The translations under genes were made by a program, and so were the position numbers. Positions 44,760 through 54,783 of a stretch of 64,000 bases of DNA are shown here, piece after piece. The notes under the pieces were generated by a model. That model did no database searches. It was given only the letters and a program-made list of their open reading frames with translations, and had not been told where the DNA came from. Within the stretch, counting starts at the first letter, position 1. Every line of letters starts with the position of its first letter. This DNA is from Bradyrhizobium sp. NFR13 (lineage in GTDB: Bacteria > Pseudomonadota > Alphaproteobacteria > Rhizobiales > Xanthobacteraceae), in assembly GCF_900114605.1 (NCBI RefSeq), contig NZ_FOTP01000001.1, positions 434,001-498,000 of the forward strand. The letters are read 5' to 3'.

Positions 44760-44980
44760 GGGGTAATTCCTTCATTTCAAGTCGCGGCATTTTAGACCGG
44801 TTTGGCGCGATCCGCCCGCCATAACGCAATTGCGGCGCAAAATTTCCATTCCATTAAGCATTAACCTGCCCGGCAAAACTTGCCTAGTTCGAACTCGTTA
44901 CCAATTAAGTCGATTTTTACTTTGCCCGGTCAATGTCTGCCTGTCGGTTGTTTAGTCCCGCGTCGCCGACAGCGTCGCCT

Positions 44981-46133
<1,153 letters not shown>

Positions 46134-46281
46134 AGTCCCCGCCCATGCCACCGGCCGGACGCAAGCGCCCGGCTTCATCAAAACATCGCTTGCACTCTCC
46201 TTGAATTCCAAGCACGAGACGACGGTCCGCAGCAGCGGCCCCGCCTCGTGCTTAGACGTACAAAATCCAGGGAGATTTGAG

Positions 46282-46968
46282 ATGCTGAAGTTTTACTTCA
46301 ACGGGTCGCCGAACCCGACCAAGGTCGCGCTGTTTCTGGAAGAAGCCGGCCTGGCCTATGAGCCGATCGCCATCGACACCCGCACCGGTGCGCAGTTCAA
46401 TCAGGACTTCCTCAAGGTCAATCCGAACGGCAAGGTGCCGGCAATCGACGACGACGGCGTTAAGGTGTTCGACAGCAACGCCATCCTGCTCTACCTCGCC
46501 GAGAAGACGGGAAAATTCCTGCCCGCCAACAACCCGGCCAATCGCGGCGAGATGCTGTCCTGGCTGATGTTCGTCGCCACCGGCGTCGGTCCGTTTTTCG
46601 GCCAGGCCGTGCACTTCAAGCATTTCGCGCCGGAGAAGATCGACTACGCGCATAACCGCTATCAGTTCGAGGCGAAACGCCATCTCGGCGTGCTCAACGA
46701 CCGCCTCGCCGGCCGTCAATATATGGTCGGCGACAGCTACACGATCGTCGACATGGATGTCTGGGGCTGGGTGCGGATGACCAACTTCATTCTCGGCGAC
46801 GAGGGCTTTGCCCAATTCCCCAACGTGAAGCGCCTGCATGATGAGATCTCGGCGCGCCCGGCCGCAGCGAAGGCTGTCGCCCTGAAGGACACATTCAAGT
46901 TCAAGGCCGAGATGGACGACGAAGCCCGCGCCGCCATGTTCAAGCATCTCGCCACCAGCGCAGCCTGA
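46282..46968 (+). CDS. glutathione S-transferase family protein
   Basis: A 228-residue GST. The thioredoxin-like N-terminal domain (MLKFYFNGSPNPTKVALF, then NPNGKVPAI at about 51-59 with the cis-Pro, and the DSNAILLYLAE segment binding glutathione) is followed by an all-helical C-terminal domain. Ser at SPNP is the likely glutathione-activating residue. ATG at 46282 has GGGAG 7 bases upstream; the TTG at 46201 is unlikely. It converges on the SnoaL gene. Confidence 0.88.
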   Translation: MLKFYFNGSPNPTKVALFLEEAGLAYEPIAIDTRTGAQFNQDFLKVNPNGKVPAIDDDGVKVFDSNAILLYLAEKTGKFLPANNPANRGEMLSWLMFVATGVGPFFGQAVHFKHFAPEKIDYAHNRYQFEAKRHLGVLNDRLAGRQYMVGDSYTIVDMDVWGWVRMTNFILGDEGFAQFPNVKRLHDEISARPAAAKAVALKDTFKFKAEMDDEARAAMFKHLATSAA

Positions 46969-46986
46969 TCACGAGCCATCCAACGA

Positions 46987-47014
46987 ATGCCGGACGCAGT
47001 AATGCGCCCGGCAT
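46987..47014. terminator. hairpin between convergent genes
   Basis: ATGCCGGACGC (46987-46997) pairs with GCGCCCGGCAT (47004-47014) with one mismatch and a 6-base loop, followed by CTTT on the plus strand. It lies between the GST (ends 46968) and SnoaL (ends 47022) genes. Confidence 0.6.
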
Positions 47015-47021
47015 CTTTGCG

Positions 47022-47450
47022 TCAGGCAGGAACGCGCGCCATCTCCTCCGGGAACGGACCCAGCACCCGCTCCACGAGCCCCGTGTCGCAATATTCCTTG
47101 ATCATGGTGATCTTGCCGTTCTCGACGCGCCACACCATGCAATAGTCATTGTCGTAGCGATCGCCGGCCTTAGTGACGTTGTCGCCCTTGGCTTCGACCA
47201 CGACCAGATCGCCTTCCGCAATGAAATTGGACGCGACCGTGCGCGGTCGAATGTCGAACAGCGACCTGAAATGCCCCATCAGGCCGTTGAGAATCGCATC
47301 CTTCCCCTTGAACGTACGTCCCCAGGAATACTGACCGACGACGATCCAGCACGCGTCATCGGCGAGACGGTCGGCGAAGGTCGTGCCGCTGCGGTTGGCT
47401 GAATCGCTATAGATCTGCTGAATAAGCTTCTTGTTGTCTGCGGTGCTCAT
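47022..47450 (-). CDS. SnoaL-like / NTF2-fold protein
   Basis: A 142-residue NTF2-like alpha+beta cone protein. It has an N-terminal helical pair, FKGKDAILNGLMGHF, the DLVVVEAKGDNVTKAG strands and the CMVWRVENGKITMIKEY hairpin that closes the cone. Such proteins may be isomerases, hydrolases or simple binding proteins. The start at 47450 is chosen by homology; the longer frame overlaps the divergent LysR gene. It is probably controlled by that LysR. Confidence 0.8.
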   Translation of the reverse strand: MSTADNKKLIQQIYSDSANRSGTTFADRLADDACWIVVGQYSWGRTFKGKDAILNGLMGHFRSLFDIRPRTVASNFIAEGDLVVVEAKGDNVTKAGDRYDNDYCMVWRVENGKITMIKEYCDTGLVERVLGPFPEEMARVPA

Positions 47451-47541
47451 TGTTCTGCTCCATCGCTTGAACGATGGCGCAGTATGGGTTGGAGAAATCC
47501 TATTCTTCCAATCGATAGTCCGTATGATATATATTCGGCCC

Positions 47542-48465
47542 ATGAATTTGGCTGCGCTCGATCTCAATCTGCTGGTCGCGCTCGATGCATTGCTGCTGGA
47601 AGGCAATGTCGGCCGAGCCGCGATGCGGATCGGCCTGTCGCAACCGGCGGCGAGCCACGCGCTGCGCCGGCTGCGCGACGTTCTCGGCGATCCCCTGCTC
47701 GTCCGCGTCGGCGCCCGCATGGAACTGACGCCGCGCGCGCAGGCCCTGCGCGGTCCACTTGCCCAGACACTGGAGCAAGTCCGCGGACTGTTCATCCCGG
47801 ATGTCTTCGATGCCCGCCAAAGCGACCGCCACTTTCGGCTGATGATGCCGGATCTGGCTGTCGAACTGCTGATGCCGCCATTGATGAAGAAGCTCGACAG
47901 CGTCGCGCCGGGCGTCCAGATCAACATCGTGCCATGGCGCGGCCCGTCGATCATGACGGCGGAATTCGCCCGCAGCCTCGACATGGTGATCAGCATCGGC
48001 AACGCCTTCAACGGCTTCCATCGTCAGTTGCTCTATGTCGATTCCGACGCCCTTGCTGTCCGCAAGGGCTATCCGGCAGTAGCGCGCCTGAAGACGGCCG
48101 AGGGATTTCTCAAAGCCCGTCATATCGCCGTGGTGCTCCGGGGCCAGAGCGAAGATCTGATCGACGACTGGCTGCGCAGCAAGAAACTGGAGCGGCAGAT
48201 CGCCCTCGTCGTGCCGAGCTATATCGAGGCGCTGCATGTCGCGGCACGGACCGGTCTCGTGGCCTTTGTGCCGCAACGCCTGATTGCCGCATTGGCTCAG
48301 CCACTATCGCTCACGACAATTGCGCCACCATTCGATCCCGGCAACGACGAACAGTTCATGTTCACGCCAACACGCGCGCAATTCGATTCCGGCTCAATCT
48401 GGCTCCGCAAGATCATGCTGGAAACCGGCCGCGAGCTCGATCCGCCAAAGCGCCGTACGGCCTGA
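47542..48465 (+). CDS. LysR family transcriptional regulator
   Basis: A 307-residue LTTR of the NodD/LinR-like subgroup, judged by the opening MNLAALDLNLLVALDALLLEGNVG-type pattern. The HTH recognition helix is in LSQPAASHALRRLR (about 32-45), and the effector domain covers about 90-300. ATG at 47542 gives the family N-terminus. It is divergent from the SnoaL gene with 91 bases between, a probable autoregulated and SnoaL-controlling arrangement. Confidence 0.86.
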   Translation: MNLAALDLNLLVALDALLLEGNVGRAAMRIGLSQPAASHALRRLRDVLGDPLLVRVGARMELTPRAQALRGPLAQTLEQVRGLFIPDVFDARQSDRHFRLMMPDLAVELLMPPLMKKLDSVAPGVQINIVPWRGPSIMTAEFARSLDMVISIGNAFNGFHRQLLYVDSDALAVRKGYPAVARLKTAEGFLKARHIAVVLRGQSEDLIDDWLRSKKLERQIALVVPSYIEALHVAARTGLVAFVPQRLIAALAQPLSLTTIAPPFDPGNDEQFMFTPTRAQFDSGSIWLRKIMLETGRELDPPKRRTA

Positions 48466-48621
48466 CACATCGGGCCCCGGTCAAATTTGCCGGCAAAGCT
48501 TGCCGGGAGGCAACGCCTGATAGCAACTACAAATACCTAACCGCTTATGATTTCTGAATATTTCTGATGGCCTGATTTTTGCGTAGTGGGTCGCGAACAT
48601 CTCACAGCAAGAGAAATTCAG

Positions 48622-48957
48622 ATGTCGAACTCCATTATCTCCAGCATGCAGTCCTTCAAGCTTCCGACCAGACTGCAGCCATCCGACAAGGCCGAGAGCG
48701 GCCTCGGCAATGCAACAGCGATAGCAAAATCGCCGGAAGAGAAATTCCTCGACTACGCGAAAAAGACGCCAGCAGAAAAAATGCGCGATGCGCTGCTGTC
48801 GAGCATCGGCGTAACGGAAGAAGAATTGAACAACATGTCGCCGGAGCAACGCCGGGAGGTCGAGCAGAAGATTGCCGACAAGATCAAGGAGGCCGTGAAC
48901 AAGAAGACGGAGAATGGCGGCAGCGCCAGCGGCTTCTTCACGGATATCAGCGCCTAA
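48622..48957 (+). CDS. small conserved protein of unknown function
   Basis: A 111-residue soluble, highly charged helical protein. The N-terminal 45 residues are Ser/Ala/Pro rich and flexible; about 50-97 form strongly amphipathic helices (FLDYAKKTPAEKMRDALL, then EEELNNMSPEQRREVEQK). The last 15 residues are Gly/Ser rich. I do not recognise a characterised domain, though similar small proteins occur in Rhizobiales. ATG at 48622 follows AAGAGAAATTC; the 12-codon longer version is less likely. A strong terminator follows 24 bases after the stop. Confidence 0.72.
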   Translation: MSNSIISSMQSFKLPTRLQPSDKAESGLGNATAIAKSPEEKFLDYAKKTPAEKMRDALLSSIGVTEEELNNMSPEQRREVEQKIADKIKEAVNKKTENGGSASGFFTDISA

Positions 48958-48980
48958 CAGGCGCGCCTTTCACCACAAAC

Positions 48981-49009
48981 GAAATTGGCGCCGCAACGGC
49001 GCCAATTTC
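48981..49009. terminator. strong hairpin between convergent genes
   Basis: GAAATTGGCGCCG (48981-48993) and CGGCGCCAATTTC (48997-49009) form a perfect 13-bp stem with a CAA loop. It lies between the small protein (ends 48957) and the chemoreceptor (ends 49036). Terminal A/T pairs give short U tracts either way. Confidence 0.85.
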
Positions 49010-49035
49010 AGATCATTCGAAATGAGCCGACGCGA

Positions 49036-50361
49036 TCAGCGCGCGGCAGCCTGGCGTACCAGATTTTGCCGGGCCTCGCCGAGATAGCCGCGGATTTCCT
49101 TGGTCAGCAATCCCGACTGCGACGACAGATCGCCCGATGCCACCATGGTCGATGTGGCGAGTTGTTCGGTGTCCTTGGCCGTCGTTGCCAGCGACTGGAT
49201 GTTGGTCGAGATCTCACGCACGACAGCGAAGGCCTCGTCGATGTTGCGCGCGATATCGGCCGTTGCCGCCGACTGCGCTTCGGAGGCGCTCGCGACCTTG
49301 CCGGTGATCTCGTTCACTTCCGCGATCACGGTGCCGATCTCGGTGATCGACGAGGAGACCTTGTCGGTCGCCGACTGAACCTGGCCGATTTCCTTCTCGA
49401 TCTCGGCGGTAAAGTTGGCGGTCTGGGTCGCCAGCGCCTTCACTTCATGCGCCACAACTGCGAAACCACGACCGGCATCGCCTGCGCGGGCCGCTTCGAT
49501 CGTTGCGTTCAGCGCCAGCAGATTTGTCTGGCTGGCGATCACGTTGATCGAGGTCACGACTTCACTGATGCGTACGGCGACAGCGCGAAGCACGTCGACA
49601 TTGCTGGCTGCATCGGCGACACGTTCGACCGCGCGGCCGGCAATCGCCGCCGAGCGATTGACGTCGGCGCCCACTTCGCTGGCGCTGGACGACAGTCGCG
49701 CCGTGGCCGAAGCCACCGACTGCATGTTGGCGGACGCCTGTTCGGATGCCGCTGCCACCGACGTGACGCGGGTCAATGTCGAGGATGCACCGGTCCGCAG
49801 ATTGCCTGCGGTGCTGCTCATCTCGACCGCGCCGCTGTCGAGTGCGGATACGATGCCACCCACGGTGGATTCGAGCTGGCTGGTCTGGCGCTCGAAATTT
49901 CTGATGCGGTCGGCGATGTTGTCGGTCGCAGCATTCATCGCTTTCGCGCCGTGCAGCAGGCCGCCATGCAATCCGCCCGGCAGGATACGCCGGTAATACT
50001 TATTGTCGTTGAGCGCTGCCATCGCCGCGGTGGATTCGCGCACGAAAGCATCGCAGCCGTCGATCATGTCATTGACGCTGTGCAGCAACTCACCGGTCAC
50101 GCCGCGCACGGGAATTCCCAGAATGCGGGCCTCGAAGTCGCCCTGCGCAATGCGCTGGCAGGCGATGCGCGCCTTCTCGATCAGGCGCGCCGTCTTGCCC
50201 ATCAGGACAAGCGCGGTAACAGCCGCAGCGATCGCAACGGCCTGACAGACCATGGCCGCGAGCGGAAGACCGAAGAACTGAAGCACCAGAGCAAGCGCAG
50301 AGCCGGCAATGACGACGAGCGTGCTAAGCTGCGCTCTTGAGAGAAAACATAAGTTCGTCAT
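49036..50361 (-). CDS. methyl-accepting chemotaxis protein lacking a periplasmic sensor
   Basis: A 441-residue chemoreceptor. Two transmembrane helices (about 10-30 and 34-53) are joined by only a few residues, so there is no periplasmic ligand domain. A HAMP-like linker (about 55-105) is followed by a coiled-coil signalling domain with the tip hairpin [18 protein letters not shown] at about 315-332 that contacts CheA/CheW. ATG at 50361 is preferred over TTG at 50382. It overlaps the PAS gene by 38 bases, so the sensor is probably the separate PAS protein. Confidence 0.85.
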   Translation of the reverse strand: MTNLCFLSRAQLSTLVVIAGSALALVLQFFGLPLAAMVCQAVAIAAAVTALVLMGKTARLIEKARIACQRIAQGDFEARILGIPVRGVTGELLHSVNDMIDGCDAFVRESTAAMAALNDNKYYRRILPGGLHGGLLHGAKAMNAATDNIADRIRNFERQTSQLESTVGGIVSALDSGAVEMSSTAGNLRTGASSTLTRVTSVAAASEQASANMQSVASATARLSSSASEVGADVNRSAAIAGRAVERVADAASNVDVLRAVAVRISEVVTSINVIASQTNLLALNATIEAARAGDAGRGFAVVAHEVKALATQTANFTAEIEKEIGQVQSATDKVSSSITEIGTVIAEVNEITGKVASASEAQSAATADIARNIDEAFAVVREISTNIQSLATTAKDTEQLATSTMVASGDLSSQSGLLTKEIRGYLGEARQNLVRQAAAR

Positions 50362-50860
50362 AGCTGACTTTCTGGGATGCAACGAAATCGGTAAGGGCCT
50401 TGTAGCCGGCGGCGAGGGATTCCTTGCCGTTCACGTGTCGCTTCTCGATTGCCAGCACGTCGGCATAAAGAGGCGCGATCGTCTTCTTGATGAGATCCGG
50501 CGGCGGGACACGGCGATTGGAATGATAGCCGGCGATCTTGCCGTCGAGACCATAGGACGGCGTGACATGGGCGAAGACCCAGTAGTGATCGCCATTGCTC
50601 GCCATGTTCTTCACAAAGGCGAAAATCTCGCGGCGCTCCTCGACGGCGTCCCAGAGCAGCTTGAAGACACTGCGCGGCATATCGGGATGACGGATCAGGC
50701 TGTGCGGCTGGCCGAGCAACTCGGCTTCGGTATAACCGGCCATCTTGCAGAACAGACGGTTCACATAAGTCATGCGACCCTTGAGATCCGTCTTGGATAC
50801 GATGAGCTCCGATGCCGGAAAGAAAGTCTCGCGGCCGCTCGGCTTAATCTGGTTGGACAT
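50324..50860 (-). CDS. PAS domain protein, Aer-like sensor
   Basis: A 178-residue cytoplasmic protein with one PAS domain (about 20-120). The [39 protein letters not shown] region closely resembles the PAS of the aerotaxis receptor Aer, which binds FAD. A C-terminal helical region (about 130-175) may contact the receptor. It has two adjacent ATG codons (50863 and 50860). The chemoreceptor overlaps its 3' end. Together they look like a split aerotaxis or energy-taxis receptor (inference). Confidence 0.83.
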   Translation of the reverse strand: MSNQIKPSGRETFFPASELIVSKTDLKGRMTYVNRLFCKMAGYTEAELLGQPHSLIRHPDMPRSVFKLLWDAVEERREIFAFVKNMASNGDHYWVFAHVTPSYGLDGKIAGYHSNRRVPPPDLIKKTIAPLYADVLAIEKRHVNGKESLAAGYKALTDFVASQKVSYDELMFSLKSAA

Positions 50861-51066
50861 CATTGACCTGTCGGTGACCGATTCACCCAAAAAGTAGTGC
50901 TACCGGTATTAGGGAACGCGGCTGAATTTTGCGTTAAGGTTCCGTCCACCATGAATTCGTTGCCGGCGGACGATCGGACGCGTTTCCCCGTCGCGATCGT
51001 CCCAGTTGCCGCCATCGCCTCTCCCGTGCCATGACCTCGATCAAATCGAGGGGGAGGCAACAAAAA

Positions 51067-52356
51067 ATGACCGTTCTCATTGCGGGCGGCGGAATTGGCG
51101 GACTGACGCTCGCGCTCAGCCTGCACCAGATTGGCGTGCCATGCCGCGTATTTGAAAGCGTGCCCGCGCTCAGGCCGCTCGGCGTCGGGATCAATGTGCT
51201 GCCGCATGCCGTGCGCGAGCTGATCGAGCTCGGCCTGCACGACCAGCTCGACGCATCGGGCGTGCGCACCCGCGAGCTCGCCTTCTTCTCCAAACACGGC
51301 AAGCCGATCTGGAGCGAACCGCGCGGCATCGAGGCCGGCTACAAATGGCCGCAGTTCTCGATCCACCGCGGCAGGCTGCAGCAGATCCTGCTCGACACCG
51401 CCATCGAACGCCTCGGCGCCGAGAACATCCTCACCAGTCATCACCTGACGGGTTGGACGGAAACGCCGGACGGCATCCGCGCCGACTTCATCGACAAGGT
51501 CACCGGCAAATCCGCCGGCAGCTATGACGGCACGCTGTTGATTGCCGCCGATGGCATCCATTCGGCGATCCGGCAGAAGCTCTATCCGCAGGAAGGCGCG
51601 CCGCTGTGGAACGGCCGCATTCTGTGGCGCGGCATCACTAAGAGCGATGCGTTCCTGACCGGCCGCACCATGATCATGGCCGGCCATGAGATCCTGAAAT
51701 TCGTCTGCTACCCGATCTCGCAGGCACCCGATGCCGATGGCAAATACGACATCAACTGGGTGGCCGAACGGCACATGCCGCCAACCTATGAGTGGCGCCG
51801 CGAAGACTACAACCGCGCCGCGCGGCTCGAGGAATTCCTGCCCTGGTTCAAGGACTGGCGCTTCGACTGGCTCGACGTGCCCGGCCTGATCAGCAACTGT
51901 CCGCACGCCTATGAATATCCGCTGGTCGATCGCGATCCGGTCGATCGCTGGACCTTCGGCCGCGTGACGCTGATGGGCGACGCTGCGCATCCGATGTATC
52001 CGATCGGCTCCAACGGCGCGTCGCAGGCCATTCTCGACGCCCGCGTGCTGACCCGCGAGATTCTTGCGCTTGGCGAAGTCCCGGATGCGCTCGAAGCCTA
52101 TGAAGCCGAACGACGCCCCGCGACCACCGACCTCGTGATGCTGAACCGCCGCAACGGACCGGAACAGGTCATGCAGATCGTCGAGGAGCGCGCGCCTGAG
52201 GGATTCAATGTCGTCACCGACGTGCTCTCGCAGCAGGAACTGGAAGACATCGCCGCCAACTACAAGCGCGTCGCCGGATTCCAGGTTGAAGGCCTGAATG
52301 CGAAACCGCCGATCGTGTCGGTCCCGCCATCGTCGCAACTTTCCAGCGCGGGCTAA
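51067..52356 (+). CDS. FAD-dependent monooxygenase (PHBH-fold, salicylate hydroxylase-like)
   Basis: A 429-residue group A flavin hydroxylase. The FAD motif GGGIGG is at 7-12, the middle DG motif is in IAADGIHSAIR near 163-173, and the second FAD site is GDAAHPMYPIGSNGASQ near 305-321. It would hydroxylate an aromatic or related compound using NAD(P)H. A GGGGAGG ribosome site is 9 bases before ATG 51067. It stands alone, divergent from the PAS-chemoreceptor operon and convergent with mutY. Confidence 0.87.
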   Translation: MTVLIAGGGIGGLTLALSLHQIGVPCRVFESVPALRPLGVGINVLPHAVRELIELGLHDQLDASGVRTRELAFFSKHGKPIWSEPRGIEAGYKWPQFSIHRGRLQQILLDTAIERLGAENILTSHHLTGWTETPDGIRADFIDKVTGKSAGSYDGTLLIAADGIHSAIRQKLYPQEGAPLWNGRILWRGITKSDAFLTGRTMIMAGHEILKFVCYPISQAPDADGKYDINWVAERHMPPTYEWRREDYNRAARLEEFLPWFKDWRFDWLDVPGLISNCPHAYEYPLVDRDPVDRWTFGRVTLMGDAAHPMYPIGSNGASQAILDARVLTREILALGEVPDALEAYEAERRPATTDLVMLNRRNGPEQVMQIVEERAPEGFNVVTDVLSQQELEDIAANYKRVAGFQVEGLNAKPPIVSVPPSSQLSSAG

Positions 52357-52402
52357 TGCAGCTCGCGCGCCGGCGCGCAATTCAAGCGTCTGGATTCAAG
52401 CT

Positions 52403-53515
52403 TCAATCCAGCCCGTGCGCGATGACCTTGCGCATGACGTTCGGCAGAGCTTCGTCGTCCAATGTTGCGATCGGGACCCAGCGCATGCCCTCGGGGGGGC
52501 GGGTGCGGGGCGGCACATGCGCCGTATAGACGGCGAGCTCCAGGGGGAAGTGTGTGAAGATATGGGTGACCGCGCCCGTTTTGCGATGCCACGCCGTGAG
52601 ATTTTTCAAAGTGGGCGCCTGCTTCAAGGCGTCCTTTTCGTCGTGACCCGCGAGCCATTCCGATGAAGGCACTTCGGTCATATTCCCCAGCAAGCCCTTT
52701 TCCGGGCGGGTGCGCACCAAAAGCTCATTGCCGCGCGTGACCACGAAGGCCGCGCCGCGCCGCAGCGTGCCAGCCTTCTTCGGCAGTTTGCGCGGAAACG
52801 TCTCCTGATCGCCGCGGGTCTTTGCTGCGCAATCGTCGTTGATCGGGCACAGCACGCAGGCGGGTTTTTTGGGCGTGCAGATGGTGGAGCCGAGATCCAT
52901 CAGCGCCTGGGCGCTGTCGCCGGCCCGCGAGGGACCGAGCAGCGTCGCGGCCAGCCCTACGATGACCGGCTTGGATTTCGGCAGCGGCTCTTCCACCGCA
53001 TAGAGCCGCGACGTCACGCGCTCGATATTGCCGTCCACCGGCATGCACTGGCGACCGAAGGCAATCGCGGCGATGGCCGATGCCGTATACGGCCCGATGC
53101 CCGGCAATGCGCGCAGGCCGTCCTCGGTATCCGGAAAGGCGCCGCCATGGTCGCGCAGCACGGCGACGGCGCAGGCGTGAAGATTGCGCGCGCGGGAGTA
53201 ATAGCCGAGCCCGGCCCACATCCGCAGCACATCGTCCTGCGAGGCGCTGCCGAGATCGCTCACCGTCGGCCAGCGTGCCAGGAACTTGGCGAAATACGGT
53301 CCGACCGCCTGAACGGTGGTCTGCTGCAGCATGATTTCCGACAGCCAGACCCGGTAGGGATCGATGCCCTCGCCGGGCAAAGGCCGCCACGGCAAGCGGC
53401 GGCGATGCTTGTCGTACCAGGCGAGCAATTGGGCCGGACGCTTTGCGGCGGCGCTTTCCCCGCTATCCCGTACGGCAGGTTTCTTTCGTCTGGTGGCGGC
53501 GGCTGATAGACTCAT
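52403..53515 (-). CDS. mutY: A/G-specific adenine glycosylase
   Basis: A 370-residue base-excision repair enzyme that removes A opposite 8-oxoG. The helix-hairpin-helix LPGIGPYTASAIAAIAFG is at about 150-167, the catalytic Asp is in PVDGNIERV, and the 4Fe-4S ligands are C-x6-C-x2-C-x5-C in the CTPKKPACVLCPINDDC region at about 230-246. A C-terminal Nudix-like 8-oxoG recognition domain follows. It starts 6 bases from the divergent DUF721 gene. Confidence 0.93.
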   Translation of the reverse strand: MSLSAAATRRKKPAVRDSGESAAAKRPAQLLAWYDKHRRRLPWRPLPGEGIDPYRVWLSEIMLQQTTVQAVGPYFAKFLARWPTVSDLGSASQDDVLRMWAGLGYYSRARNLHACAVAVLRDHGGAFPDTEDGLRALPGIGPYTASAIAAIAFGRQCMPVDGNIERVTSRLYAVEEPLPKSKPVIVGLAATLLGPSRAGDSAQALMDLGSTICTPKKPACVLCPINDDCAAKTRGDQETFPRKLPKKAGTLRRGAAFVVTRGNELLVRTRPEKGLLGNMTEVPSSEWLAGHDEKDALKQAPTLKNLTAWHRKTGAVTHIFTHFPLELAVYTAHVPPRTRPPEGMRWVPIATLDDEALPNVMRKVIAHGLD

Positions 53516-53521
53516 GCCGAC

Positions 53522-54022
53522 ATGTATCCAAAAGCCCCGTTCATGAACAAGCCCGGCCCGATCTCCGCCAAGCCGCTCTCCGTCCTGCTCGGCGGGGTGT
53601 TTGCCGATGCCTATGCCAAACAAGGTTTTGCCTCGCGCGAACTCGTCACGCGCTGGGCCGAGATTGCCGGGCAGCAGGTGGCGAATTTCTCCGAGCCCCT
53701 GAAGATCCAGTGGCCGCGTCCCGTGGAAGGCCAGCCGCAGGAGCCGGCGACATTGATCCTGCGCGTCGAGGGCCCGATGGCGCTGGAGATCCAGCATTCG
53801 TCGGATGCGATCCTGCAGCGAGTGAACCGGTTTTTCGGCTGGAACGCGGTCGGCAAGATCGCGCTGCGCCAGGCGCCGCTGTCGCGGCCGCAGCCTCGCC
53901 GCACCGTGAAGCCGCCGGATGCCAAGGCCGTCGCCAAGGTCGCGGAAACGCTGCCCGAGGTCGAGGACGACGCCCTGCGCGAGGCGCTGGCGCGGCTCGG
54001 CGCCTCGATCAAGCGAAGTTGA
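53522..54022 (+). CDS. DUF721 / DciA-like protein
   Basis: A 166-residue protein. The DUF721 domain (about 18-110, with WAEIAGQQVANFSEPLKI near 45-62) belongs to the family of DciA, which loads the replicative helicase DnaB in most bacteria. The C-terminal third is acidic and helical. It could act as DciA here, but alphaproteobacterial members are less studied. Starts 6 bases from mutY on the opposite strand. The ATG at 53543 (21 bases in) is an alternative start. Confidence 0.82.
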   Translation: MYPKAPFMNKPGPISAKPLSVLLGGVFADAYAKQGFASRELVTRWAEIAGQQVANFSEPLKIQWPRPVEGQPQEPATLILRVEGPMALEIQHSSDAILQRVNRFFGWNAVGKIALRQAPLSRPQPRRTVKPPDAKAVAKVAETLPEVEDDALREALARLGASIKRS

Positions 54023-54126
54023 GGCTTTCCAGCCCGCCCGGAACCGGCGCGTGCTTGCCACATTTGTAGTTTCAAGTTAGCGAAGCGAACCTTTCCCGGC
54101 CACCCGCGCCGCTTTGGAGCAGTCCT

Positions 54127-54783
54127 TTGATCATCACGCGCCGTGACTTCACCGCCGCCCTTGCCCTCACCGGCGCCGCAGCAGCCATCGGCCTGTCGCC
54201 GCTGGAGCTGATCTCCGAGGCTTTCGCGCAGAACGCGACCGACGTCGCCAAGCCGGTGTCGCTGCCCGACATGGCGCTCGGCCCGAAGGATGCCGCCGTC
54301 ACCGTCACCGAATATGCCTCGATGACCTGCCCGCATTGCGCGGCCTTCACCGAGCAGGTGTTCCCGAAGATCAAGGAAGCGTTCATCGACACCAACAAGA
54401 TCCGCTTCGTGTTCCGCGAATTCCCGCTCGACATCAAGGCCGCCGCCGGCTCGATGCTGGCGCGCTGCATCGCCAAGGAAGATTCTGGCAAGTACTTCGC
54501 CGTCGTCGACATGCTGTTCAAGCAGCAGAACGACTGGGTGTTGAAGAACACCGCCGAGACCCTGACCCGTATCGGCAAGCAGGCCGGCCTCAGCCAGCAG
54601 GCCGTGGAAGAATGCCTGAAGGACCAGGCGCTGCTCGACAAGATCGCCGCCGACCAGAAATATGCCAATGAAGTGCTGAAGGTGAACTCGACGCCGACCT
54701 TCTTCATCAATGGCGAAATGCTGAAGGGCGAGCAGTCGTTCGAGGAATTCTCCAAGAAGATCACCCCGCTGCTGAAGAGCTGA
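54127..54783 (+). CDS. DsbA family thiol-disulfide oxidoreductase
   Basis: A 218-residue thioredoxin-fold oxidoreductase. The N-terminus (TRRDFTAALALTG, cleavage after AFAQ at about 35) is a Tat-type signal, so it acts in the periplasm. The active site is Cys68-Pro-His-Cys71 and the cis-Pro is in NSTPTFFING. The start codon is TTG at 54127; no nearby ATG fits the signal peptide. In related genomes this gene lies next to smc as far as I recall; here about 3.4 kb separates them. Confidence 0.87.
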   Translation: MIITRRDFTAALALTGAAAAIGLSPLELISEAFAQNATDVAKPVSLPDMALGPKDAAVTVTEYASMTCPHCAAFTEQVFPKIKEAFIDTNKIRFVFREFPLDIKAAAGSMLARCIAKEDSGKYFAVVDMLFKQQNDWVLKNTAETLTRIGKQAGLSQQAVEECLKDQALLDKIAADQKYANEVLKVNSTPTFFINGEMLKGEQSFEEFSKKITPLLKS

